This document shows positions 1-7,065 of a stretch of DNA of 64,000 nt, piece after piece. The DNA lies in the NCBI RefSeq assembly GCF_013307205.1, contig NZ_CP028940.1, positions 670,647 to 734,646 on the forward strand, given 5' to 3'. Source of the DNA: Polynucleobacter arcticus (GTDB lineage Bacteria; Pseudomonadota; Gammaproteobacteria; Burkholderiales; Burkholderiaceae). Every line of letters starts with the position of its first letter. Position 1 is the stretch's first letter. The position numbers and the translations under genes were made by a program. A model generated the notes under the pieces. It was not told the DNA's origin and ran no database searches. It worked only from the letters and a program-made list of their open reading frames with translations.

Positions 1-29
1 GCTATAAATCCAGTCAGATGACACCTGCA

Positions 30-536
30 ATGAGTAAAAAAATTATTATTATTGCCGGGCCTAATGGGGCCGGTAAAACAACTTTTGCCAAGAACTTTTT
101 GCCCAAAGAGGCGCTTACATTTCGCTTTATCAATGCCGATCTGATTGCTGCTGGTTTGGCTCCATTTAATCCTGAATCTGTTTCATTTAAAGCTGCGCGC
201 TTAATGCTAAATGAGTTAGACGAATACACCAAAGCTGGTGAGAGCTTTGCCTTTGAAACAACTTTATCCGGAACCCATTACCTTCAACGTATTGAGGAGT
301 GGAAAGATTTGGGCTATGCCATAAAGCTCTGGTTTATTGCACTAAGCTCCCCTGAATTAGCCATTTCTCGTGTAGCAGAGCGTGTGGCTCAAGGAGGACA
401 CAATATTCCTGAAGAGGTTATTCGTAGGCGTTACAAAGCGGGATTGGATAATCTATCTAAATATCAAAAAGTTGTAAAATCATGGGTATTGTTAAATGGT
501 GACAAAACACCACCCGAACAAATAAATCAAGGTTAG
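30..536 (+). CDS. Zeta-toxin-family P-loop kinase
   Basis: This is a small ATP-binding protein of the zeta-toxin/AAA_33 family. Known zeta toxins phosphorylate UDP-N-acetylglucosamine or related nucleotide sugars. The Walker A motif GPNGAGKTT lies about ten residues from the chosen start and is followed by INADLIAAGL and FETTLSG, both typical of the family. At about 168 residues it matches the short chromosomal zeta-like proteins rather than the longer plasmid form. An ATG at 18 is also in frame, and the frame stays open to the window edge. The family normally begins directly with a SKKIIIIAGPNG-type strand, so 30 is preferred. It is followed two bases later by a 65-residue ORF, probably co-transcribed. 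No epsilon antitoxin homologue is recognisable. The family call is secure, but toxin activity is not shown. Confidence 0.85.
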   Translation: MSKKIIIIAGPNGAGKTTFAKNFLPKEALTFRFINADLIAAGLAPFNPESVSFKAARLMLNELDEYTKAGESFAFETTLSGTHYLQRIEEWKDLGYAIKLWFIALSSPELAISRVAERVAQGGHNIPEEVIRRRYKAGLDNLSKYQKVVKSWVLLNGDKTPPEQINQG

Positions 537-538
537 CC

Positions 539-736
539 ATGACTATTCCGAACAAGGACATTCGCAATTCTCTGGATCCCGATATCGCCGGATCCTACTA
601 TGCCATGCAACGAGCGGGTCAAGCAGCAATCGACTTAGCAATCCAGACTAATACAGCAATCGTAACTACTGTTGATGGCAAGATTGTTCGGATCACAGCT
701 GCTGAGCTGATTAAACAGCGCCAACTCAGCGCCTGA
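539..736 (+). CDS. Small hypothetical protein downstream of zeta-like kinase
   Basis: This 65-residue protein starts two bases after the stop of the zeta-like kinase, so the two are probably translated from one message. It has no membrane segment or signal peptide. The middle has a run of Ala and Ile and a VTTVDGKIVRI strand-like stretch, and the C-terminus is a short basic helix (AAELIKQRQL). I do not recognise a named family. Position suggests a partner of the kinase, possibly a regulator or antitoxin, but this is inference from context only. Its end lies five bases before the copy of a dispersed hairpin repeat at 741. Confidence 0.65.
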   Translation: MTIPNKDIRNSLDPDIAGSYYAMQRAGQAAIDLAIQTNTAIVTTVDGKIVRITAAELIKQRQLSA

Positions 737-740
737 GAAC

Positions 741-797
741 CGTTGGTCGCGAGTTCGAAAACGTAGTTTCGGCGAAGCCAATTTTGCCCGACCCACC
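741..797. repeat. Dispersed hairpin repeat, copy 1
   Basis: This 57-base stretch aligns without gaps to 30851-30907 with about 48 identical positions. It contains an outer arm pair (GGTCG... with ...CGACC) and an inner CGAAA/TTTCG pair, so it can fold into a long imperfect hairpin. There is no T-run, so it is not a simple terminator. It may be a REP-like or mobile palindromic element. Confidence 0.6.
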
Positions 798-967
798 AAG
801 CGGCAAATGAGTCCGCTGATCTCTCACTATAGTGAGGGGCTAACAATCCCTCAGTCTTTGAATAGCCCCAACACCCTAAAGCAGACAGATCCGCATTTCT
901 ACATTAAAGTTGGATTAGGAACGACCCCATTGATCACAACACCAACAAGAATAAGGTGGCACTGCCG

Positions 968-1600
968 ATGTCTAATCTTCACAATCTTTTGGATAAATTT
1001 AAGCTGATTTCCCAAAAAAATATTACCCATTATGACCAGAATGCCGTTTCTTATGATGAGGGCACGCAAGGTCATGATGTCAGTCAAAATATCCACGCCC
1101 TACTAAGAGCCATCCAAACTGAGCCGCCTTTTCAGATTCTTGATTTTGGATGTGGCCCGGGAAGAGACATGCAGACCTTGACTAAGCTTGGTCATATCGT
1201 TACCGGTCTTGAAGGAAGCCAACAAGCCGCTCAAATAGCCAGAACGAAAAGTGGTTGTGAAGTAATGGTGCAAGACTTTTTCAACTTAAATTTGCCAGAG
1301 AATACCTTTGATGGCATTTTTGCTAATGCTTCACTATTCCATGTACCCAATCATCTGTTACCCAAAGTACTGGGTGATTTACGGGCTTCTTTAAAACCCA
1401 ATGGCATTCTGTTTAGCTCAAACCCTAGAGGGAATAACCAAGAAAGTTGGTACGGAGATCGCTTTGGTTCGTATCACGATCTAGAAGGCTGGAGATCTTT
1501 TATGACAAATGCAAAATTTACCGAAGTTGAACACTACTATCGACCCAGCGGAGTGCCATTTGAACAACAGCCCTGGTTAGCGAGTGTTTGGAGAAAATAA
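968..1600 (+). CDS. Class I SAM-dependent methyltransferase
   Basis: This is a Rossmann-fold methyltransferase of the Methyltransf_11/25 type, about 210 residues long. Motif I is LDFGCGPGRDM, the acidic residue after strand 2 is in GLEGS, and the later motif reads DGIFANASLFHVP. The substrate cannot be predicted. A GTG at 956 is in frame, but the ATG at 968 is better placed behind the AAGG near 953 and is used here. The C-terminus (EQQPWLASVWRK) is characteristic of small free-standing enzymes of this group. The gene lies between the zeta-like kinase pair and a tRNA-end-like, tandem-repeat stretch, so it may belong to a short accessory insert. The fold call is firm and the function is unknown. 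Confidence 0.85.
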   Translation: MSNLHNLLDKFKLISQKNITHYDQNAVSYDEGTQGHDVSQNIHALLRAIQTEPPFQILDFGCGPGRDMQTLTKLGHIVTGLEGSQQAAQIARTKSGCEVMVQDFFNLNLPENTFDGIFANASLFHVPNHLLPKVLGDLRASLKPNGILFSSNPRGNNQESWYGDRFGSYHDLEGWRSFMTNAKFTEVEHYYRPSGVPFEQQPWLASVWRK

Positions 1601-1646
1601 TACTCAAAGCATGAATGGTAGGACAGGACGGAATCGAGCTGCGGAT

Positions 1647-1680
1647 GTAATGGTTTGTAATGGTTTGTAATGGTTTGTAG
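1647..1680. repeat. Tandem 10-bp repeat (three units)
   Basis: The unit GTAATGGTTT occurs three times in a row at 1647-1676, followed by GTAG. It sits next to a stretch (1616-1643) whose minus strand resembles the 3' part of a tRNA ending in CCA. Repeats of this kind are often found at recombination or attachment sites, but no integrase is visible here. Confidence 0.6.
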
Positions 1681-1698
1681 CCCCGATTGGACCGGCAC

Positions 1699-1726
1699 AA
1701 AAAAAGACGCCGAAGCGCCTTTTTTA
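1699..1726. terminator. Bidirectional rho-independent terminator
   Basis: A run of A, then a GC stem (CGC-CGAA-GCG with flanking G-C pairs), then a run of T. It can act on both strands: for the leftward fasciclin genes and for rightward transcription from the methyltransferase. Confidence 0.75.
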
Positions 1727-1746
1727 TTTACGTCAACATCTTAGTA

Positions 1747-2202
1747 TTACTTAGGCATCAACACGGTATCAATGGCATGGATTACTCCATTGTCAGCAAC
1801 GATATCGGTCTTTAAGATCTTTGCATTATTGACCATCAGGACGCCATTTTTGTCAGCGATCGTGATTGATTCACCTTCCAGAGTTTTGACTTTCCCTGGC
1901 TTGACATCCTTGGCCATCACTTTTCCTGCCACTACGTGATAAGTCAGCACTTTAGTGAGCTGAGCTTTATCTTTTAATAGGGCATCTAACTTTGCTTTAG
2001 GGATTTTTGCAAAGGCTTCGTCAGTTGGGGCAAATACAGTAAATGGACCCGTACCTTTAAGAGTGTCCACTAAATCGGCAGCTTTGAGAGCAGCAACTAG
2101 TGTCTTAAAATTACCTGCATCAATTGCGGAATTGACAATATCGGCTGCCTGGGCAGAAGTAATGGCCAATGCGAGGACTACTGCTGTGAGAAGTTTTTTC
2201 AT
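1747..2202 (-). CDS. Secreted fasciclin-domain protein
   Basis: This 151-residue protein has a clear Sec signal peptide ([19 protein letters not shown]) followed by one fasciclin (FAS1) domain. Visible FAS1 hallmarks are [25 protein letters not shown] and the final [16 protein letters not shown]1 domains in bacteria are usually secreted or surface adhesion modules. It lies 54 bases downstream of a second FAS1 gene in the same direction that is about 70% similar by eye. The two look like a tandem duplication, although only this copy is exported. A terminator follows at 1699-1726. The family is certain, but the binding partner is unknown. Confidence 0.93.
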   Translation of the reverse strand: MKKLLTAVVLALAITSAQAADIVNSAIDAGNFKTLVAALKAADLVDTLKGTGPFTVFAPTDEAFAKIPKAKLDALLKDKAQLTKVLTYHVVAGKVMAKDVKPGKVKTLEGESITIADKNGVLMVNNAKILKTDIVADNGVIHAIDTVLMPK

Positions 2203-2256
2203 TTTATTTTATTTTCCAGAAATTTTAGATGGTTTTTTTGTTGTCACTTAAAGTGA

Positions 2257-2661
2257 TTACTTAGGCATTAAAACTGCATCAATCACATGTATTACGCCAT
2301 TGTCAGCAACAATATCGGTCTTAGTAACATTGGCTGAATCAACCTTCACTTTGCCATTGTCAACAGTAACGGCAATATCATCGCCCTGAACTGTTTTGCA
2401 TGGGCCTGCTTTGACATCATGAGCCATTACCTTACCTGAGACCACGTGATAAGTCAGAACCTTGGTCAGTGCCGCTTTATCCTTTAGCAAGGCATCCAAT
2501 TTCTCTTTGGGTATCTTTGCAAAGGCCTCGTCGGTAGGTGCAAATACGGTAAAGGGGCCTGGGCCTTGTAGAGTAGAAATCAAATCGGCTGCCGTTAGTG
2601 CAGTTGCCAGAGTTTTAAAGTTACCTGCTGCAATAGCTGTATCTACGATATTAGTCATCAT
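2257..2661 (-). CDS. Fasciclin-domain protein without signal peptide
   Basis: This is a single FAS1 domain of about 134 residues ([38 protein letters not shown]), very close to the downstream FAS1 protein. Unlike that copy it begins directly with [15 protein letters not shown] and has no signal peptide. A TTG at 2670 is in frame, but two adjacent ATG codons at 2661 and 2658 sit 5-8 bases behind GGAAA and are better starts. Upstream lies a 330-base gap with a terminator-type repeat. FAS1 proteins are rarely cytoplasmic, so either export is lost or the signal is provided another way. Tandem duplication is inferred from similarity. Confidence 0.9.
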   Translation of the reverse strand: MMTNIVDTAIAAGNFKTLATALTAADLISTLQGPGPFTVFAPTDEAFAKIPKEKLDALLKDKAALTKVLTYHVVSGKVMAHDVKAGPCKTVQGDDIAVTVDNGKVKVDSANVTKTDIVADNGVIHVIDAVLMPK

Positions 2662-2811
2662 TTTTTCCAATTCATTAGGTTATTTAGTTTTTGATAAGGT
2701 CAACGCAAAAATCATTGTGTTGGAAGATCATCTTAGGGGTCGGAGATCATTTTTCATGTCTGCCAACAGACATAGTGAGTCATTTTTTGGTGCTCGAAGT
2801 GGGCGCTTTAA

Positions 2812-2869
2812 GAAAAACCACCCGAAGGTGGTTTTGATGTTTCTTGCTAGCTCGAGGCTGAATCAAAGC
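2812..2869. repeat. Dispersed terminator-type repeat, copy 1
   Basis: A hairpin CCACC-CGAA-GGTGG flanked by A and T runs is followed by a conserved GCTCGAGGCTGAAT block. The same arrangement recurs at 28256-28313 with roughly 47 of 58 positions shared. Conservation reaches well past the hairpin, so the unit is more than a terminator. Confidence 0.6.
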
Positions 2870-2943
2870 ACAGACAAAGGGTATTTCAATGCCCTGCTCT
2901 AAGGTCTGCTATTGGTCGATTAGATGCATCAAAGAGACCACAC

Positions 2944-2978
2944 AAAAGAAAACCTCCAGCCTGTAACAGCCGGAGGTT
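2944..2978 (-). terminator. Rho-independent terminator of the ice-binding-like gene
   Basis: On the minus strand AACCTCC pairs with GGAGGTT around a short internal stem, and TTTTCTTTT follows. It lies 26 bases after the stop of the DUF3494 gene. Confidence 0.7.
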
Positions 2979-3003
2979 AGCTCCACAATTACAGCAGTAA
3001 GTA

Positions 3004-4629
3004 TTACTGCGCCGGCTGTGTAATCGTATCTGCATCCATTGTGATCGCAGTCTGGGATAGCAACCTGCCATTCACCGTCGAATTTGCCCCAATGATTGCG
3101 GTAGTTCCAGTCAATACCACACCGCTAAATGAAGAGGATGCTCCAACCGAAAGCGATGTTTGTATTTGCCAAAATACGTTCCGACTTACCGCGCCACCAG
3201 TCAAAAGAACCTGACTAACTGCCCCAGTGGTCACACCTCCAGCAACTTGTATGATCCATACGTCATTTGGGCCACCATTTAATGTCAGGGTTGTATTTGC
3301 CAATAAGTTTAAGCTAACAGGAGAGCTATATAGTCCGGGAGCAAGAGTCAAGCCACTTAGATCTGAGCTAGCTAGAATAATAGGATTAGGACGTCCAGCC
3401 GCATCGTTGTATGCGGTAAGCATATCGTTTGATGCACTGACGATAAACACAGGCGTAGGATCAGCATAGTCAACAGCATAGACATTGCCTGTTACTTGGG
3501 GTGCTGTTGCGAATGCCCCACCCGCTGGTAGTGTCAATGTAAATCCAGTAGTAATTGCCGTTGAAGTCACACTTGGCCCCACACCTACGTCACCTGTAAT
3601 TGCCGAGTCTGGACTACTGGACATGCCCGAATCAGCAAACAGTACAAAACTACCTACATTGCCCAACGCTACAGGTGCTGGTCCTGCACCGGCTACAGTG
3701 ACAGTTACCGTATAGCTTGCAGTAGATAAATCAGCCGCAGTGACTACATATGCCACTGGATTGGTAAAGTTATTGATCGTTGCTCCACTTGCCTGGGTAA
3801 CACCCGATATTGAGACGCTCGACCCCGTTGTATTGAAGGAAGCAATCAATGCATTAACAGCAGTTCCAGAAGGCATGGCTACGACGATATTTTGTGTTGC
3901 CTGATTGATCGTGCCAGAAACTCCATTTAAGGAATAGCTTGTTAATGCTTTTGAGGTGGCTGCGGCAACTATTACAGTTACTGAATAGGTTTCAGTAGAT
4001 GAATCGGCTGCAGTAACCAGATATGACACTGGATTAGTAAAGTTATTACTAGTTACACCACTGACCTGAGGAGTACTGGCTATTGTGATGCCTGAACCTG
4101 TAGCGGTGAATGTCGCAGTTAATGCATTTAGAGATGTGCCCGTAGGCATCACGACATTGATCGTTTTAGCCACGCTATTAATTGTGCCGACAACACCATT
4201 TAAGGAATAGTTTGTGATTGCTTTTGCTGTCATCGATGCCGCCGTTACCGTAACCTGGTAAGTGGTGGTGGCACCATTTGCGGCAGTCACCACATAAGCT
4301 ACTGGCGTAGTAAAGTTATTGCTAGTTACACCACTGACCTGAGTGGTCCCACCTACTTTAACGACTGATCCCGTAGCAGTGAATGTGGCAATCAAGGAAT
4401 TTAAAGGTGTACCATTTGGCACAGTCACCGCAATTGAGTTCGTGGCTTGATTAACGGTACCAGTTTGACCATTAATTGAAAAAGCAGCGATTGATGAAGC
4501 AGAGCCGGCTGTACTTCCACCCCCTGATGCAGAATCACCGCCACCGCCACTACATCCAACTAGACTGACGCTGACCAAGAGTGTTAATGCGGTGCTGATG
4601 CACCCCCAATAATAGTTTTTAGCTTTCAT
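3004..4629 (-). CDS. Ice-binding-like (DUF3494) lipoprotein with three DUF5018-like repeats
   Basis: This 541-residue lipoprotein has a signal peptide ending in the lipobox LVGC (Cys26), followed by a Gly/Ser linker. Three imperfect repeats of about 85 residues start near 45, 134 and 222. Each carries an F/YS-LNG-x-GT-I-N opening and an NNFT(T/N)PV-Y-VTAA core, as in DUF5018-type beta-sandwich modules. The C-terminal 225 residues match the DUF3494 ice-binding-like beta-helix (SAITGDVGVGP, NDVWIIQVAG, VFWQIQTSLSVGASSSFSGVVL). The frame also allows a TTG at 4641, but the ATG at 4629 lies 7 bases behind GAGGA. DUF3494 domains include true ice-binding proteins and surface adhesins, so an attachment role is equally possible. 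Confidence 0.9.
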   Translation of the reverse strand: MKAKNYYWGCISTALTLLVSVSLVGCSGGGGDSASGGGSTAGSASSIAAFSINGQTGTVNQATNSIAVTVPNGTPLNSLIATFTATGSVVKVGGTTQVSGVTSNNFTTPVAYVVTAANGATTTYQVTVTAASMTAKAITNYSLNGVVGTINSVAKTINVVMPTGTSLNALTATFTATGSGITIASTPQVSGVTSNNFTNPVSYLVTAADSSTETYSVTVIVAAATSKALTSYSLNGVSGTINQATQNIVVAMPSGTAVNALIASFNTTGSSVSISGVTQASGATINNFTNPVAYVVTAADLSTASYTVTVTVAGAGPAPVALGNVGSFVLFADSGMSSSPDSAITGDVGVGPSVTSTAITTGFTLTLPAGGAFATAPQVTGNVYAVDYADPTPVFIVSASNDMLTAYNDAAGRPNPIILASSDLSGLTLAPGLYSSPVSLNLLANTTLTLNGGPNDVWIIQVAGGVTTGAVSQVLLTGGAVSRNVFWQIQTSLSVGASSSFSGVVLTGTTAIIGANSTVNGRLLSQTAITMDADTITQPAQ

Positions 4630-4641
4630 ATATGTCCTCAA

Positions 4642-4958
4642 ATAACATAGTGCAACACGTTGTCCTAAGTTGTAATTTAGGGCGGATATTTGAGTTTGTA
4701 TGTGCGCTACTAAACATAGCGGATTTTTCTGGATAGACGATATCTATCTAAACACCAATAGAATTTCTGATCCCTCTTTATTGGGAATTTCAGTCATCTG
4801 AAGAAATTGAATTGATTAGCTAGCGCCTCTCAGAAAGCAGTCGTTAAGAGTCAATAAGTAAGGACCGGCTATCCGTTGCATTGGTGAACTACTAGAAGGC
4901 GGGGTCTGTTGAAAACCACTCAATCAGCTTGCTTACCAGCCTCTAAACTAGAAGAGTA
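4642..4958. other. Intergenic region
   Basis: About 317 bases lie between two leftward genes. Nothing clearly structured was recognised beyond the expected promoter region of the lipoprotein gene and short AT-rich tracts. Confidence 0.4.
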
Positions 4959-5981
4959 TTAATCGGAGATAGATAAGGACGGGAAAACGTAGTCCTCTTC
5001 TTTAAATACCTTTATGCAAGCAGCTACTACCTCAGGATCAAACTGTTTACCACTGCCCTTAGTGATTTCTTCTAGTGCGACATCGATACCCTTGCCTTTG
5101 CGGTAAGGCCGATCCGATGACATCGCCTCGACTGTATCCGCTACGCCAATAATTCTGGCTTCCTGACAAATGCTGTCCCCCTTAAGACCATTGGGATAGC
5201 CGCTCCCATCCAGTCTCTCATGATGCTGAAGCACTGTTTGGGCAATATTCCATGGAAAGTGAATATTTTTGAGAATATCGTATCCAGCCTGCGCATGATT
5301 TTGTAGCATGGCTATCTCAAAATTGCTTAATGCAGTTGACTTAATCAGTATTTCAGCAGGTATCGATATTTTCCCGATGTCATGCAATAACGCTGCCATC
5401 CGGACACCCTCTAAGGAATGCCAAGGAATATTGAGCATATTTCCGATAGCTACAGACAAACTTGCCACCCGTTTTTGATGACCCGAGGTATATGGATCGC
5501 GAGCAACAATTACATTCGATAATGCCTCTACCATCTCACCCATCGAAGTATTGACCGAGTGCAGGTACTCAAGCCGCTCAGCTGCTAATAGTTTTCGGTC
5601 CGTAATATCGCGAATATTACATTGAATAACACGCTCGCCATTGACCCCATAAGCATTGCTAACCACCTCTACATTAATCAGGTGGCCATCTTTAGCCCTT
5701 AAAGGCAGATCTTCATAGCGGAGATATCCAGCATCTTGGAGAACCGCAAAGGCTTTGAGGGCGGCAAGTCTGTCAACTACAGCACCGATTTCCCACAACT
5801 CCTTGCCAATCAACTCTTCCCGACTAAACCCGAGCAAATTGACGATAAAGGGGTTCGCATCCTGAATGATCCCCGTGAGGAAGTCCAGAATCAATATTCC
5901 ATCTTGAGCGGACTCAAAAAGACGTCGATAACGAAGTCCAGATTGCCTCAGTAAATCAGCAGCATTCTTTTTATCTGTCAT
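4959..5981 (-). CDS. PAS / HD-GYP cyclic-di-GMP phosphodiesterase
   Basis: This 340-residue protein has an N-terminal PAS domain (about 15-130; DGILILDFLTGIIQDANP, GFSREELIGK) and a C-terminal HD-GYP domain (about 150-330). The catalytic set is intact: H168 in GHQKRV, H200-D201 in LLHDIGK, H229, H253-H254 and the GSGYP motif at 259-263. HD-GYP enzymes hydrolyse c-di-GMP to GMP or pGpG. There is no membrane segment, so the PAS domain probably senses a cytoplasmic signal. It is divergent from a membrane-bound diguanylate cyclase at 6123, with about 140 AT-rich bases between. That pairing of opposing c-di-GMP enzymes suggests shared control. Confidence 0.93.
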   Translation of the reverse strand: MTDKKNAADLLRQSGLRYRRLFESAQDGILILDFLTGIIQDANPFIVNLLGFSREELIGKELWEIGAVVDRLAALKAFAVLQDAGYLRYEDLPLRAKDGHLINVEVVSNAYGVNGERVIQCNIRDITDRKLLAAERLEYLHSVNTSMGEMVEALSNVIVARDPYTSGHQKRVASLSVAIGNMLNIPWHSLEGVRMAALLHDIGKISIPAEILIKSTALSNFEIAMLQNHAQAGYDILKNIHFPWNIAQTVLQHHERLDGSGYPNGLKGDSICQEARIIGVADTVEAMSSDRPYRKGKGIDVALEEITKGSGKQFDPEVVAACIKVFKEEDYVFPSLSISD

Positions 5982-6122
5982 AGATGTTTTGGCAAGCTTT
6001 GAAAAGAATTAACCTTCATTACCTTAGTGTATACCCTTGATATATTAGAGCAATAATATTTCAAATATTAGATATTTTGATAATATTAATAAAGTTATTT
6101 ATCTACTAACAACAGGATAAAA

Positions 6123-6974
6123 ATGCAGCTTGTCTTGGCACTTTATTGCGTAACCCTGCTATGCGAGGTAGCAACGGTATTTATCCTGTTTTTAATATTT
6201 AAAAAATCAATGAGGGCCTTACGTTGGGCTTGGCTAATGCTTGCAACTGGCATTTGCATGATGTCAGTCCATAGGGCAGGGTTAATCCTCAATATTATTC
6301 AGTCTGAACACTATGATTTAATCGATGCAGTCTTTTCTTTACCAATAGCAGCATGCTTGCTCTTGGGAGTTTTAGGATTAAATAAGTTGCTATTAGTGCT
6401 AGAAAATGAGCAGTTACTCATAGAAACATTGGCCCAATTCGATCCATTAACCAATAGCTATAGTCGAAGCCAGATTTTGTATCGCATCAGCGAAGAAATT
6501 CAGCGCTGCACTAGAAGTCAACGTAGCTTCTCTTTATTGGAAGTGGACATTGACCACTTCAAACGTGTAAATGATAAATTTGGTCACCCTGTTGGTGATG
6601 AAATATTAATCGGCTTGGTAAGGCACCTGAAGGAAGTGCTTCGCAGCGGAGACTCCCTAGGTCGCATCGGTGGTGAGGAATTTTTAATTCTATTGCCCGA
6701 AACCGATAGTCAAGGAGCTGCTCAACTCGCAGAGCGACTGCGAGCGCACATCGAGAGCACGGTCAATCAAACTGCAGCTTCGGGACCAATTAAGATCACG
6801 ATTAGTATTGGCATTGCTACCTTTGAAACAAAGAATTCTTTAAATACTCCGCGCGGGATTATTTTGAATGAGATTGTTGGAAAGGCAGATATAGCAATGT
6901 ATGAAGCAAAAAATCAGGGGCGAAACCGAATTGCAATCTACAAAGACTCTCAGAATCGCGCCAGCTCCTCGTAA
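6123..6974 (+). CDS. Membrane-anchored GGDEF diguanylate cyclase
   Basis: This 283-residue protein carries three predicted membrane helices in the first 92 residues, then a GGDEF domain. The active site is GGEEF (183-187). The allosteric inhibitory I-site RSGD (174-177) lies exactly five residues upstream, so product inhibition by c-di-GMP is expected. FDPLTNSYSR and DIDHFKRVND are the usual conserved blocks. The start ATG has AGGA six bases upstream. A hairpin terminator follows at 7003. It is transcribed away from the HD-GYP gene. Synthesis of c-di-GMP is strongly supported, but the input signal is unknown. Confidence 0.93.
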   Translation: MQLVLALYCVTLLCEVATVFILFLIFKKSMRALRWAWLMLATGICMMSVHRAGLILNIIQSEHYDLIDAVFSLPIAACLLLGVLGLNKLLLVLENEQLLIETLAQFDPLTNSYSRSQILYRISEEIQRCTRSQRSFSLLEVDIDHFKRVNDKFGHPVGDEILIGLVRHLKEVLRSGDSLGRIGGEEFLILLPETDSQGAAQLAERLRAHIESTVNQTAASGPIKITISIGIATFETKNSLNTPRGIILNEIVGKADIAMYEAKNQGRNRIAIYKDSQNRASSS

Positions 6975-7002
6975 TACATTTTCCTGATAAAGTAAAAATA
7001 TT

Positions 7003-7022
7003 AAGGCTGATCCAGCCTTTTA
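7003..7022 (+). terminator. Rho-independent terminator after GGDEF gene
   Basis: AAGGCTG and CAGCCTT form a 7-bp stem with a 3-base loop, followed by TTT. It lies 28 bases after the cyclase stop. Confidence 0.6.
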
Positions 7023-7065
7023 CAGCAAACTCATAGCCCTAAGTTAGAGAAAAAATAAGATCTTA

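Larger units (their letters stand above)
2671..3003. other. Intergenic region with terminator-like repeats
   Basis: No convincing gene is present. The stretch holds one copy of a dispersed terminator-type repeat (2812-2869) and the terminator of the leftward ice-binding-like gene (2944-2978). An open frame spanning 2462-2902 on the plus strand runs through the fasciclin gene and the repeat and is rejected as a shadow. Confidence 0.5.

Noticed and set aside
2462-2902. 146-codon plus-strand frame over the fasciclin gene and repeat
   Set aside because: It is antisense to a clear FAS1 gene and ends in the dispersed repeat; no ribosome binding site or family.
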